From JBCFAY01 sp038562375 (lineage in GTDB: Bacteria; Bacillota; Clostridia; Christensenellales; CAG-138): a stretch of 57,110 bases of DNA. The translations under genes were made by a program, and so were the position numbers. This document shows positions 31,157-40,224 of this stretch, piece after piece (the stretch's first letter is position 1; each line of letters begins with the position of its first letter). The stretch lies in assembly GCA_038562375.1 (NCBI GenBank), contig JBCFAY010000022.1, positions 1-57,110 on the forward strand, in the 5' to 3' direction. A model generated the notes under the pieces. It was not told the origin of the DNA. It searched no databases and saw nothing but the letters and a program-made list of their open reading frames with translations.

Positions 31157-31966
31157 TCAGATCAGCAAATCCTTCCTTCGGTAACGCAGCCATGCCGCCG
31201 ACGGGCTCAAGAGGATCACCGAGCATCCGACGATCCATTCCTCGGGGAGTATCCCGTCCGTAAGAAGCTTCTGGGGTTTGATCCAGTCCATCGGCGAAAA
31301 CCAGATCAGAAAATCGAGGTTCTCCACCACAGCCGACATCATGCCGAGTATAAACGTTCCGAATACGATCGCGATCGCGATGCCCGCCACCGCTTTGGAG
31401 CTTTTGATGAGCGTTGAGAGAAAAACGCCGACGGACGTAAACAACACGCCGACGAAAAGGATCCCGTAATAGAACGTTACAACCTCTTTGACGGCCTCGC
31501 CCAAGGTATAATCGCTTACCGCCAGGTAGCCGATAACTGTCGCTGCGGCGCACACCGCGATCATGCCGATTGTTGCCGCAAGATGCGCCAGCAGCTTCTG
31601 GAAGAAGATCTCGCTGCGGGAGAGGGGCTTTGCGCACAAGAACTCGATCGTGCCGTCCGATTCCTCCTTAATCAGCAAGCTGACCGCCTGCTGCGTGACG
31701 AGCACCATGATCACAAGGGTAACGTACTGCAAAACATAGCCGAAGTAATTCGCGATGACGGTAAAGTCCATCATCGTCGAAAGGCCGAGCGCGGCCAGCA
31801 GCGCGGGATCGATGCCCTCGAGCTTCGCGCCCGCCAGCGCCTTCATGGCCTCCGACTGCATCGAGGGGAAGAAGGCGAGCATTAAGACGATGACTCCGGC
31901 GACGGACAGCGTCCTGATGACAAAGCTTTTGCGGAGGATCCTCAGTTCCAATAAAAAGACGTTCAT
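31157..31966 (-). CDS. ABC-2 type transporter permease
   Basis: A 269-residue membrane protein with six hydrophobic helices of ABC-2 type (for example SFVIRTLSVAGVIVLMLAFF, AGIAIAIVFGTFILGMMS) and the cytoplasmic loop LIKEESDGTIEFLCAKPLSR. ATG 31966 follows GGGAGGAAA and overlaps the stop of the ATPase gene by four bases. It is the last gene of an operon LytTR-DUF3021-ATPase-permease, typically an exporter for peptides, lantibiotics or drugs. The substrate is unknown. Confidence 0.85.
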   Translation of the reverse strand: MNVFLLELRILRKSFVIRTLSVAGVIVLMLAFFPSMQSEAMKALAGAKLEGIDPALLAALGLSTMMDFTVIANYFGYVLQYVTLVIMVLVTQQAVSLLIKEESDGTIEFLCAKPLSRSEIFFQKLLAHLAATIGMIAVCAAATVIGYLAVSDYTLGEAVKEVVTFYYGILFVGVLFTSVGVFLSTLIKSSKAVAGIAIAIVFGTFILGMMSAVVENLDFLIWFSPMDWIKPQKLLTDGILPEEWIVGCSVILLSPSAAWLRYRRKDLLI

Positions 31967-32835
31967 TTGTTTTCCTCCCGACCGTAGAGGTCCCAAAAAC
32001 GCTCTTCCATGCTCTCGTTCTCCACGGTAAAATCCTCCGGCGCGATTTTTGCAAGCGCGCTTACGAGGGCCGCGCTACCCAAACCGGAACGTAAAACGCG
32101 CTTCCCCCCGTTTTCCTTTACAAGCTCGAACCCGGCGGGGATCTCCCTTGTGCCTCCCGTCACGGCAATGATTTTCCGGGGCCCGACGGCTTCGTCGAGG
32201 CTGATCACCGTCAGTATCGATCCGCTTTTAATAAACGCCACGCGGTCGCAATATTCCTGCACCTCCGCGAGGTTGTGGCTGGAGAGCAATGTCGTCGCGC
32301 CGAGCGCGGCTTGCCGCTTCAATTCCTCGAACAGGCGTTTCTGCATCACCGGATCGAGGCCGTTCGTCGGCTCGTCGAGTATGATGACCTTGGGCCTTGA
32401 CATCAGCGCGCAGACGATCGATACTTTTTTCTTGTTCCCGTTGGAAAGCTCGTGGAACCGCTTGCTGCGGTCGACCTCGAAAAGCCTGCATAAACGCTCC
32501 GCCTCGGACATGCTCTCGCCCGGATAAAATGCGGCGTTGCGCTTTAAAAGCTCGTTTACCCGCATGTTTTGGTACAGGCGGACGTCGTTGGGGACGTACC
32601 CCGTAAAGGCCTTGATTTTCTTCGTGTCCCTCCGCACGTCCAGCCCGCAGATCGACGCCGATCCGCCGCCCGCGAAGATGAACCCCATCAGCACTTTGAT
32701 TGTCGTGGATTTGCCCGCGCCGTTCGGGCCGACGAAGCCAAAAATCTCGCCTTCCTCCACCGAAAACGTCACGTCCCTGACGCCGATATGCTTGCCGTAA
32801 TACTTCTGCAGCCGTTCGATCCGGATAACGCTCAT
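31963..32835 (-). CDS. ABC transporter ATP-binding protein
   Basis: A 290-residue CcmA/BcrA-type ATPase. Walker A is GPNGAGKSTTIKVL (about 36-49), the signature is ELSNGNKKKVSIVC in place of LSGGQ, Walker B is VIILDEPTNGLDP. The C-terminal about 70 residues form the extension seen in multidrug and bacitracin-type ATPases. The start overlaps the DUF3021 stop by four bases. It works with the permease at 31157. Confidence 0.9.
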   Translation of the reverse strand: MSVIRIERLQKYYGKHIGVRDVTFSVEEGEIFGFVGPNGAGKSTTIKVLMGFIFAGGGSASICGLDVRRDTKKIKAFTGYVPNDVRLYQNMRVNELLKRNAAFYPGESMSEAERLCRLFEVDRSKRFHELSNGNKKKVSIVCALMSRPKVIILDEPTNGLDPVMQKRLFEELKRQAALGATTLLSSHNLAEVQEYCDRVAFIKSGSILTVISLDEAVGPRKIIAVTGGTREIPAGFELVKENGGKRVLRSGLGSAALVSALAKIAPEDFTVENESMEERFWDLYGREENK

Positions 32836-33332
32836 ATGTTCGTTTCCCCCGTTTCCGATTCCGTGCTTTTGTCCGGGCTATTCCGCTTTTGAAACTGCTC
32901 CAGCAGCCGATTGAGCCGCCTTGTCTCCCGCCCAAGCTCCAAATGGTTGTTTACGATCATCGCCAGCATCCCAAACGCGATGAAAACGGTATAGAGGAAC
33001 ACGCACCACGGCGGGAACAGGGCAAACCAATTGAACACCAGGCTAAACGCCAGCGTAACGACCATGCCGATGAGAATCCACAGCGCGCAGCGCATCCTCG
33101 TAAGCTTTTCGCTCGGGAGGACTATTTGCTGGCCCAGCCCGATGAAAAAGCAGGCGAATACCATTTCAAGCGCCGTAATGAGGTCCAAGGTCGCAGTCGA
33201 GCCCTCGCGCACAAATCCGAACAGCAGATATATGAACACAAAGGCCGTAAATAACAACCCCATCGTCGTTTTCGCCTTCACCATCCAAACGTAAAACCGC
33301 GTGTAGCGGCTTTGGGGAATTTCTTGCTGCAT
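32832..33332 (-). CDS. DUF3021 four-helix membrane protein
   Basis: A 166-residue protein; ATG 33332 follows AGGAGG, which overlaps the LytTR stop region. Four hydrophobic helices (about 21-43, 50-70, 83-101, 108-130) and a charged tail LGRETRRLNRLLEQFQ match DUF3021, which is almost always encoded next to a LytTR regulator and is thought to act on it in the membrane. Here the partner LytTR gene is frameshifted. Confidence 0.8.
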   Translation of the reverse strand: MQQEIPQSRYTRFYVWMVKAKTTMGLLFTAFVFIYLLFGFVREGSTATLDLITALEMVFACFFIGLGQQIVLPSEKLTRMRCALWILIGMVVTLAFSLVFNWFALFPPWCVFLYTVFIAFGMLAMIVNNHLELGRETRRLNRLLEQFQKRNSPDKSTESETGETNI

Positions 33333-33342
33333 AAGCGTCCTC

Positions 33343-33782
33343 CTATTCCGGCATACCAAGCTTTTCCTTGAGGTCTTGGATATAGTGCCGCGACACGATC
33401 AGGTTTTCCCCGTTTTTCAAGGTAATCCCGATCCGGCTGTTCGGCAGGCTCTTGAGTTTGGACACGTGATAGAGATTCACAAGCTGGGATTTCCCGATGC
33501 GGAAAACCCCATCTCACCGTAGTGCTCCAATAGCTGCGCAAGGCTTTGGCGGGTCTCGAGCACCGAATCCTTGGTATAGAGGAAGTTCCTCCCGTCCACC
33601 GACTCGGCGTAAAAGATTTCGTCCGGCTTTAAAAGGTATGTCTGTCCGTCCTTTTGGGCCGTGAGCTTCGAGGAACGCTCCCTGAGCAGGGAAAGTACCT
33701 CGAGCATTTCCTCATCCAGCTCTTTGCATTGCAATATCAGCTGATTTTCCTCAAAATCGCCATGTTCCACGCGTATCTTCAC
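33343..33782 (-). pseudogene. LytTR DNA-binding regulator with single-base frameshift
   Basis: The first frame (33782-33477) encodes a normal N-terminus MKIRVEHGDFEENQLILQC and the LytTR start, but ends at GEMGFSASGNPSL. Restoring one T in the run GGGGTTTTCC (minus strand, near 33505-33512) gives GFFRIGKSQLVNLYHVSKLK, then LPNSRIGITLKNGENLIVSR and HYIQDLKEKLGMPE before TAG 33343-33345, a complete LytTR domain. The one-base loss sits in a homopolymer, so it may be a sequencing error, a real mutation or a slippage site. The gene otherwise heads the DUF3021-ABC operon. Confidence 0.85.
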
Positions 33783-33924
33783 AGCTTCACCGCCTTGTCG
33801 TGCGCATCCGTTGCGATGTTATTCATACTATAGCGCAACCGCGCGCAATAAAACAGCCGCCGCACGCCAAGCTGCAAATATCGGTGGCCAACATACAAAT
33901 GGCCGGGCAAAACATACGCGGCAA

Positions 33925-33951
33925 TAAAAAAGCGGCGAAAGCGATCGCCGC
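33925..33951 (-). terminator. intrinsic terminator downstream of YbaK-like gene
   Basis: GCGGCGA (33932-33938) pairs with TCGCCGC (33945-33951); TTTTTT follows on the minus strand. Confidence 0.8.
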
Positions 33952-34012
33952 ATATCCTTTGAAACAAGGGTGTTTGTTTGGGGCCGCGCGCCGGGGAACG
34001 CGCCGGACCCCC

Positions 34013-34480
34013 CTATACGATCGCGCAGACGTCGACCCAGCCGAGGGACTTTGAATACCGCTCCAGCTCCCCGACCGTCAGCTCGATCGCGCTGTTGGAG
34101 CTGCCGCACGCGGGATATACCGTTTTAAAGCGTTTGAGCGATTCGTCGAGGTAAACCTCCACGCCATCATTGACCGCGAAAGGACATACTCCGCCGACGG
34201 CGTGGCCGACTAGCGGCTCCGCCTCGTCGCCCGAGAGCATTTTGGCCTTTACGCCGTAGCAAGATTTAAACTTTTTATTGTCGATCTTGGCGTCGCCCGC
34301 GGCGACGATCAAAACGACCTTATCTCCCACATGAAAAGAAAGCGTTTTGGCGATGCGGCATCCCTCGCAGTCGAGCGCTTTTGCCGCCAGCTCCACCGTC
34401 GCGCTCGACGCGGGCAATTCGAGCACCCTGTCCTGCACCCCGAAACGTTCAAAATAATCCTTAACCTTTTGTATCGACAT
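34013..34480 (-). CDS. YbaK/ProX-type aminoacyl-tRNA deacylase
   Basis: A 155-residue protein with the YbaK fold: SSATVELAAKALDCEGCRIA, then KTLSFHVGDKVVLIVAAGDA, FKSCYGVKAKMLSGDEA and HAVGGVCPFAV. The lysine in AKTLSF is the usual conserved residue. Stand-alone proteins of this family hydrolyse mischarged tRNAs such as Cys-tRNA(Pro) or Ala-tRNA(Pro). The ATG follows GGAAGGCG. A single gene with its own terminator. Confidence 0.85.
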   Translation of the reverse strand: MSIQKVKDYFERFGVQDRVLELPASSATVELAAKALDCEGCRIAKTLSFHVGDKVVLIVAAGDAKIDNKKFKSCYGVKAKMLSGDEAEPLVGHAVGGVCPFAVNDGVEVYLDESLKRFKTVYPACGSSNSAIELTVGELERYSKSLGWVDVCAIV

Positions 34481-34732
34481 GTTCGCCTTCCAAATAGTTC
34501 CAACGCTTTAAAGAAGCGTGCAATCGGCCGACGGTCCGCGCCGCGGCCGACTCTTATTATACATCCGCTTCGCCGGATTGTGCACCCGGTTTTAAATGCG
34601 CTTGAAGCGATCTCTTGGTCGAGAATGTTGGATTGGGCAGGAGGATCTCCAAGAAAAGAAAAACCGTTTTTTTGGCGAACGATCGGGGAACACAAAGATT
34701 TCCCGGGAAAAGACGCGAATCGCGCGAGGATG

Positions 34733-35365
34733 TCAAGGCTGCGGAGAAAGGAACGCCTGAACCCGCTCGGGCGATCCGTCGTCGCCGATATAGTACAAAA
34801 CGTCGTGCTCCATGAAGACGGAGTAGGGACCCGGCGAGAGTATCAGCGAACCGTCCCTCTGGATCGCGACGATGGTGGCCGCCGTATGATGCCAGAAGTT
34901 GACCTCCGCGATGCTTTTGCCGAGGCAGGGCGTTTGCGCGCCGAGGACGATCTCGTACGGCATGAACGGATTGACCGCCCGGAACCGGCTCGTCTTATCG
35001 ATCAGGCCTGTGATCCGCGATTTCAGCTGCCTGAATTCTTCATCGAGGCTCTCGACGCTTGCGACGATTTCCTTTTCCAGATCGCTCACCGTGCGGATCT
35101 GCGTTTGCCGGGCAACGAATTCGCGCGCCCTCTCGAGCGAGGCGATCACGACGCCGCTTCCGCGCTCGGCGTCCACGATCTTCATGTCCGCGAGCACGCA
35201 GATCGCCCTTCGCGCCGTCTCGGCCGAAACGCCGTATTGGCTCGCCAGGCTGGAGCTTGCATAGACCCTCTCCCCAACCTGATAATGCCCGTTCACGATA
35301 CGCGCGGCGATATCGGCGGCGATCTGCTGATACCTTGGATTGACGATCCTGACGCTCTTGTCCAT
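34733..35365 (-). CDS. BusR-like regulator: GntR helix-turn-helix with RCK_C (TrkA-C) domain
   Basis: A 210-residue protein; ATG 35365 follows GGAGGT. Residues about 5-72 are a GntR-type winged helix (YQQIAADIAARIVNGHYQVG, SSLASQYGVSAETARRAICV). A helix of about 45 residues (83-128) comes next, then an RCK_C/TrkA-C domain (about 130-210; GKSIAEVNFWHHTAATIVAI, DVLYYIGDDGSPERV). The same order occurs in BusR, which binds cyclic di-AMP through RCK_C and represses the osmolyte importer busAB. Here it faces a Ca2+-type P-type ATPase across 312 bases. The architecture is clear; c-di-AMP binding and the target are inferred. Confidence 0.8.
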   Translation of the reverse strand: MDKSVRIVNPRYQQIAADIAARIVNGHYQVGERVYASSSLASQYGVSAETARRAICVLADMKIVDAERGSGVVIASLERAREFVARQTQIRTVSDLEKEIVASVESLDEEFRQLKSRITGLIDKTSRFRAVNPFMPYEIVLGAQTPCLGKSIAEVNFWHHTAATIVAIQRDGSLILSPGPYSVFMEHDVLYYIGDDGSPERVQAFLSPQP

Positions 35366-35677
35366 GCGCGGTTTTACCTCCGATCGGGCATCGTCCGTTA
35401 AAATGCCTTGTGCCATTATAGCCACAGACCGGCGGCGTATTCAATGGAAATGACTTCCGCGCCAGGCCCAGCCTGCCGTTTCGGGTTTCACGCCGCCCGC
35501 CGCACAAAGCGTCCCGCGGAGCGCGGCATACGCCTGCCCCATCGTGCGCGGATCGGGCTCGAAACGGACGAGAGGCGGGAACGGGCCGATGATTTTCGGC
35601 GTAAATGCGCCGAATCCCTTGTGGATCATCCAGCTTTAGGATATTATATTGGCAAAATATTTTATTGAGGTGAATCG
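35366..35677. other. 312-base divergent region between BusR-like regulator and P-type ATPase
   Basis: It should carry both promoters and any operator. TTATATTGGC near 35645 may be part of a plus-strand promoter. A 62-codon minus-strand frame (35441-35629) has no convincing ribosome binding site. No palindrome stood out by eye. Confidence 0.4.
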
Positions 35678-38281
35678 ATGCTCCCGCATAGCGACGCAAT
35701 CCCAAGCATCCTTGAACAGCTAGGCACAGATCCCCAGACCGGCTTAACCACAAAGGAGGCGCAGGCGCGTCTGGAGCAGCACGGCGCAAACCGCCTCGAC
35801 GAGAAAAAGAAGAGAACCCTCGTCGAGCGCTTTATCGAGCAGTTTAAGGACGTCATGATACTCATACTGATCGCCGCCGCGCTGATCTCGTTCGTGGTGG
35901 CGGTCTACGAAGGGCACGGTTTCTTCGAGCCGGTATTGATCCTGCTGATCGTCGTGCTCAACGCGGTCATGGGCGTGGTGCAGGAAAGCAAGGCCGAGAA
36001 AGCGCTCGACGCGCTCAAGAGCCTTTCCGCGCCGCACGCGCGGGTCATCCGCGACGGCAGCGAGACGATACTCGACGCCTCCGAGCTCGTGCCGGGAGAC
36101 GTCATACTCGTGGAAGCGGGCGACCTCGTGCCCGCGGACGCGCGGATCCTCTCCTCCGCGAGCCTGAGCTCCGAGGAATCCGCGCTCACGGGCGAATCGG
36201 TGCCTTCCGAGAAGGACGCGCTCGCGATCGTGCAGGCGGATTCTCCGCTCGGCGACCGCCATAACATGATCTATTCCGGCTGCGCCATCACCTACGGCAA
36301 CGCCAGGGCGGTCGTGACCGGCACCGGCATGAAGACCGAGATGGGCAAGATCGCCAACCTGCTCAACAGCGAGCAGGAGGGCCAGACGCCCCTGCAGCAA
36401 AAGCTCGCGGCGCTCGGCAAATACCTCGGGATCGCGGCCCTCGCCGCGTGCGCCGTCGTTTTCGTCATCGGCCTTATCGACGGCATCCCGCTGATGGAGA
36501 TCTTCATGACCTCCGTCTCCCTCGCCGTATCCGCCATCCCCGAGGGGCTTCCCGCCATCGTCACGATCGTGCTCGCGATCGGCGTGCAGCGCATGGTCAA
36601 GCGCAACGCGATCATACGCAAGCTCCCGGCCGTGGAGACGCTTGGGAGCGCTTCCGTCATATGCTCGGATAAAACCGGCACGCTCACGCAGAACCGCATG
36701 ACGCTGACCCACGCCTACGACGCAGACGCTTCCCTTATGGTCGAGCTCCGCGAGGAGGGCGACGGCGCGCCCGTAGAGAAGCTTTTGCGCTACGCGGCGC
36801 TTTGCTGCAACGGCAAGGTCGTCGTCGACGGCGACAAGGTGCAGCACATCGGCGATCCGACCGAAACGGCCATACTGCTCGCGGCGCACAGGAACGGCAT
36901 GCCCAAGGAGCGGCTCGATCTTGAGTTCCCGCGGCTCGCTGAGATCCCGTTCGACTCGGACCGCAAGCTGATGAGCACCGTCAACGATATCGACGGGGAG
37001 CGCATCGTCATCGTCAAGGGCGCGTTCGACATGCTTTCCAAGCTTTGCATCGCGGGCAATATCGAAGCCGCGAGGGAGCGGGCGGACACGCTCAGCGCAG
37101 AGGCGCTGCGCATACTCGCCGTCGCCTACAAGCGCGTCGAGGAGGTGCCCTTAGAGCCCCGCCCCGATCAGCTCGAGCACGGTCTGACCTTCTTAGGGCT
37201 TGTCGGCATGATCGACCCGCCGAGGCCGGAAGCGCGCGACGCGGTGTATACCTGCCGCAAGGCGGGCATCAAGCCGGTGATGATCACGGGAGATCATGTG
37301 CTGACCGCTTCGGCGATCGCAAAGGATCTCGGCATTCTGCAGGAGGGCGAGCAAGCCGTCACGGGCAGCGAGCTCGCGCTCCTTTCGGACGAGGAACTCT
37401 CCGAGCGCGTACGCTCGATCTCGGTTTACGCGCGCGTATCCCCCTCGGATAAGATCCGCATCGTGCGTGCGCTGCAGGAGAAGGGCGACGTCGTGGCGAT
37501 GACCGGCGACGGCGTCAACGACGCTCCCGCGCTCAAGGCGGCGGACATCGGCTGCGCGATGGGCATCACGGGGACCGACGTCGCCAAGGGCGCCTCGGAC
37601 ATGACGTTGACCGACGATAACTTCGCCACCATCGTCGAGGCGGTGCGCGAGGGGCGCGGCATCTACGACAACATCAAAAAAGTGGTGGGATTTCTGCTCG
37701 GTACAAACACCGGCGAGATCCTTACCGTGTTCTTGGCGATGCTGTTCTGGCGGGTTTCGCCGCTGCTGTCCATGCAGCTTCTCTGGATCAATCTCGTGAC
37801 CGACAGCCTGCCCGCAATCGCCCTTGGCATGGAGCCGGTGGAGAAGGACGTCATGTCCCGCTGCCCCAAGCCCAAGAACGAGAGCATCTTCGCGGGCGGC
37901 TACGGTATGCAGATCGTGCTGCAGGGCATCCTGTTCGCGGCGCTGACGCTCGCGGGCTTCTATATCGGCTGGAGCAAAACCGGCGACCTGGTCGGCGGGC
38001 GCACGATGGCGTTCTTCATCCTCTCGCTCACGCAGGTCGTTCATTCGTACAACATGCGTTCGACGCATTCGCTGTTCCGTATCGGCGTATGGACCAACGG
38101 CATGCTCGTAAAGGCGTCCGCCATCTCGGCCGCGATGATCGCGCTGGTGCTGTTCGTGCCGCCGATCGCTTCGGCGTTCTCGCTGATGGCGCTGCCCGCC
38201 GAGCTTTACCTCATCGGCCTTGCGCTCGCGTTCGTGCCCGTGCCGGTGCTCGAGCTGTTCAAGCTGATCCGGCGCAGCTAG
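35678..38281 (+). CDS. P-type ATPase, Ca2+/cation transporting (P2A type)
   Basis: An 867-residue protein with the whole P-type layout: cation ATPase N-terminus (1-70), actuator domain with LTGESVPSEK near 173-182, M4 motif AIPEGLPA near 285-292 typical of Ca2+ pumps, phosphorylation site CSDKTGTLTQN (D331), hinge TGDGVNDAPALKAADIG near 608, and a C-terminal cation ATPase domain with four to six helices. It exports Ca2+ or a similar ion at the cost of ATP. ATG 35678 follows GAGGTGA. The neighbouring BusR-like regulator suggests control by ion or osmotic signals. Ion specificity is not proven. Confidence 0.9.
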   Translation: MLPHSDAIPSILEQLGTDPQTGLTTKEAQARLEQHGANRLDEKKKRTLVERFIEQFKDVMILILIAAALISFVVAVYEGHGFFEPVLILLIVVLNAVMGVVQESKAEKALDALKSLSAPHARVIRDGSETILDASELVPGDVILVEAGDLVPADARILSSASLSSEESALTGESVPSEKDALAIVQADSPLGDRHNMIYSGCAITYGNARAVVTGTGMKTEMGKIANLLNSEQEGQTPLQQKLAALGKYLGIAALAACAVVFVIGLIDGIPLMEIFMTSVSLAVSAIPEGLPAIVTIVLAIGVQRMVKRNAIIRKLPAVETLGSASVICSDKTGTLTQNRMTLTHAYDADASLMVELREEGDGAPVEKLLRYAALCCNGKVVVDGDKVQHIGDPTETAILLAAHRNGMPKERLDLEFPRLAEIPFDSDRKLMSTVNDIDGERIVIVKGAFDMLSKLCIAGNIEAARERADTLSAEALRILAVAYKRVEEVPLEPRPDQLEHGLTFLGLVGMIDPPRPEARDAVYTCRKAGIKPVMITGDHVLTASAIAKDLGILQEGEQAVTGSELALLSDEELSERVRSISVYARVSPSDKIRIVRALQEKGDVVAMTGDGVNDAPALKAADIGCAMGITGTDVAKGASDMTLTDDNFATIVEAVREGRGIYDNIKKVVGFLLGTNTGEILTVFLAMLFWRVSPLLSMQLLWINLVTDSLPAIALGMEPVEKDVMSRCPKPKNESIFAGGYGMQIVLQGILFAALTLAGFYIGWSKTGDLVGGRTMAFFILSLTQVVHSYNMRSTHSLFRIGVWTNGMLVKASAISAAMIALVLFVPPIASAFSLMALPAELYLIGLALAFVPVPVLELFKLIRRS

Positions 38282-38326
38282 AAGCGAAAGACTTATTTCC
38301 CGCACTGGAGCTTGGTAGGGTGTGAA

Positions 38327-38335
38327 TGTTATAAT
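38327..38335 (+). promoter_or_regulatory. extended -10 promoter for the second DegV gene
   Basis: TGTTATAAT (38327-38335) is a consensus extended -10; no clear -35. The leader to ATG 38428 would be about 86 bases. Confidence 0.5.
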
Positions 38336-38427
38336 TATGGGAAAAGCATTCCGCCGCGCATACTGCGCCGCCAAAAGAGCTCTATCCGGGCGGAATCGAT
38401 TGAGTTTATTGCTATGGGGTATGGAGT

Positions 38428-39282
38428 ATGATCAAGATTACCGCCGAGAGTACCTGTGATCTTTCCAAAGAGCTTCTTGAACGGCTGAATATCGCCCTCG
38501 CTCCCCTTCACATCCTCGTGGATGACAAGGATTACCGCGACGGCGTGGACATACAACCGGCCGACATCTTCCGGTTTGTGGACGAAGAAGGAAAATCCTC
38601 TTCCACCGCCGCGGTCAACGTTTTTGAATACGAAAGCCTCTTTGACCAATACGCGAAGGAGTACGACGCCGTCATCCATATCTGCATCAGCGCGGAATTC
38701 TCGTGCTGCTATCAAAACGCGTGCATCGCTGCGGAGCGTTTTGACAACGTGCATATCGTGGATTCGCGCAACCTCTCCACCGGAAGCGGGCACCTGGTTT
38801 ACGAGGCGGCGCGCATGGCGCTGGAAGGCCAAAGCGCACAGCAGATCCTCGGCGAGCTCAAGGATCTGATCCCGAAGGTCGACGCGAGCTTCGTCATCGA
38901 CCGCTTGGATTATCTGCACAGGGGCGGCCGCTGCTCCGGCGTGGAAGCCTTCGGCGCGAAGGTGCTTTCGCTCAAGCCCTCCATCGAGGTTGTGGGCGGG
39001 AAGATGATTGTCGGCAAGAAATACATCGGGAGCTTCGCGACCTGCCTCGACCGCTATGTGAAGGACCGGCTTTCCGGCAATGAGAACGTCGATTTAAGAA
39101 GGATTTTCATCACGCACTGCATGTGCTCGGAACAGATCGTAGAGCGCGTAAAGAACGCGGTGCGGCGCTACGCCGATTTTAAAGAGTTGTATGTGACCGA
39201 GGCCGGCTGCACCATCTCCGGCCACTGCGGGCCGAACACGCTCGGCATCCTGTACCTGAATCAATCGGCAAAGAAGATCTGA
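38428..39282 (+). CDS. DegV family protein, second copy
   Basis: A 284-residue protein with KITAESTCDLSKELLERLNI, the acyl-binding-type segment SSSTAAVNVFEYESLFDQYA, IVDSRNLSTGSGHLVY, LDYLHRGGRCSG and the C-terminal CTISGHCGPNTLGILYL. It is only distantly like the DegV at 12233, so they are probably different FakB-type isoforms with different acyl preferences. It stands alone downstream of the P-type ATPase, without a regulator next to it. Confidence 0.85.
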   Translation: MIKITAESTCDLSKELLERLNIALAPLHILVDDKDYRDGVDIQPADIFRFVDEEGKSSSTAAVNVFEYESLFDQYAKEYDAVIHICISAEFSCCYQNACIAAERFDNVHIVDSRNLSTGSGHLVYEAARMALEGQSAQQILGELKDLIPKVDASFVIDRLDYLHRGGRCSGVEAFGAKVLSLKPSIEVVGGKMIVGKKYIGSFATCLDRYVKDRLSGNENVDLRRIFITHCMCSEQIVERVKNAVRRYADFKELYVTEAGCTISGHCGPNTLGILYLNQSAKKI

Positions 39283-39493
39283 CGGCAAGAACCGTTCCTT
39301 TGATCCCTATGCACTAACGGAAGCGAAGGGATCGCTGAAAGAGCGTCCGTCACGGACGTGAAGGAATTGTCTGAACAGCGTCCAGCATGGGTAAAAGAAA
39401 TGATCCGCACCGGCGCTTCGTTAACGCGGGTGCGGATATTTTCGTTTGCGCGGCATCGCATTGCTCTGAATCTCCGCTTTTTGCGCGGCAGTT

Positions 39494-39810
39494 CAAGGGC
39501 GATGAAAAGGGCGAAGCCCCGTCAATTTCGTCGCGGCATTCAAGGGCGATGAAAAGGGTGAAGCCCCGTCCGCCCCATCCAGCGGCCCAAGGGCGATGAA
39601 AAGGGCGAAGCCCCGTCAATTTCCTACGCGGCAGTTCAAGGGCGATGAAAAGGGCGAAGCCCCGTCAATTTCGTCGCGGCATTCAAGGGCGATGAAAAGG
39701 GTGAAGCCCCGTCCGCCCCATCCAGCGGCCCAAGGGCAATGAAAAGGGCGAAGCCCCGTCAATTTCCTACGCGGCAGTTCAAGGGCGATGAAAAGGGCGA
39801 AGCCCCGTCA
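39494..39810. repeat. higher-order tandem repeat, seven units in a 47/47/49 pattern
   Basis: A 30-bp core beginning CAAGGGCGATGAAAAGGG and ending GAAGCCCCGTC starts at 39494, 39541, 39588, 39637, 39684, 39731 and 39780. The 17- to 19-bp spacers recur in order A, B, C, A, B, C, so the array is a 143-bp unit repeated twice plus one core. Each core holds a small hairpin GGGC-GAA-GCCC. Spacers are not unique and are short, so this is not a CRISPR. The right end overlaps the stop of the small gene 39808-39984. The region 39283-39493 holds nothing else recognised. Confidence 0.85.
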
Positions 39811-39984
39811 GCCGTCGCCGCGCAGAAGGTTTTCCCCGTATGCTCTAAGGCAATGCATGGTATTGACTTTGTCCGCGCGGGTCTGAATATGCTCGCGCAC
39901 ATAATCGGGCAGCGAATCGAAGTAGTTTTTCGCTCCGGGGTTCTTTTCAAGCATATCCTTGAGATTATCGTATCTAAGCGTCAT
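39808..39984 (-). CDS. 58-residue conserved small protein
   Basis: ATG 39984 follows GAGGTGAGC. The product begins MTLRYDNLKDMLEKNPGAKN, continues YFDSLPDYVREHIQTRADKV and ends CLRAYGENLLRGDG. It is helical and acidic, with no signal peptide. This pattern (short YDNLKxMLxKNP start, YFxSLPxYVxExI, NLLRGD end) is a common Clostridial small protein of unknown role. The stop lies at the edge of the tandem repeat, which would form its 3' untranslated region. Confidence 0.65.
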   Translation of the reverse strand: MTLRYDNLKDMLEKNPGAKNYFDSLPDYVREHIQTRADKVNTMHCLRAYGENLLRGDG

Positions 39985-40224
39985 AAGCTCACCTCAGCAA
40001 ATAGTTTGCGCGCCCGGCGCGCAATCATACGGCAAAACCGAAAACCCGTGCTCAACCTGCGTTATTTCCCAACGGACGAAATAATTTGATAATGCCAAAA
40101 ATTTCTCTGTGTATTATTGAAATAATGTTTTATAATGGAGCACAGGATTTGTCACGCTTCGCCAGGGCTCGCGCGCCGGCGTTTTATAATAAAAGGCTGC
40201 ACGATCCTGGAAGGAGCACAAGAC

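Noticed and set aside
35441..35629. 62-residue minus-strand protein
   Set aside because: Looks plausible in composition, but there is no convincing ribosome binding site and it lies in the divergent promoter region; no family recognised.
39494..39810. CRISPR array
   Set aside because: Repeat cores are regular, but spacers are only 17-19 bp and recur in order A, B, C, A, B, C; no cas gene is near.
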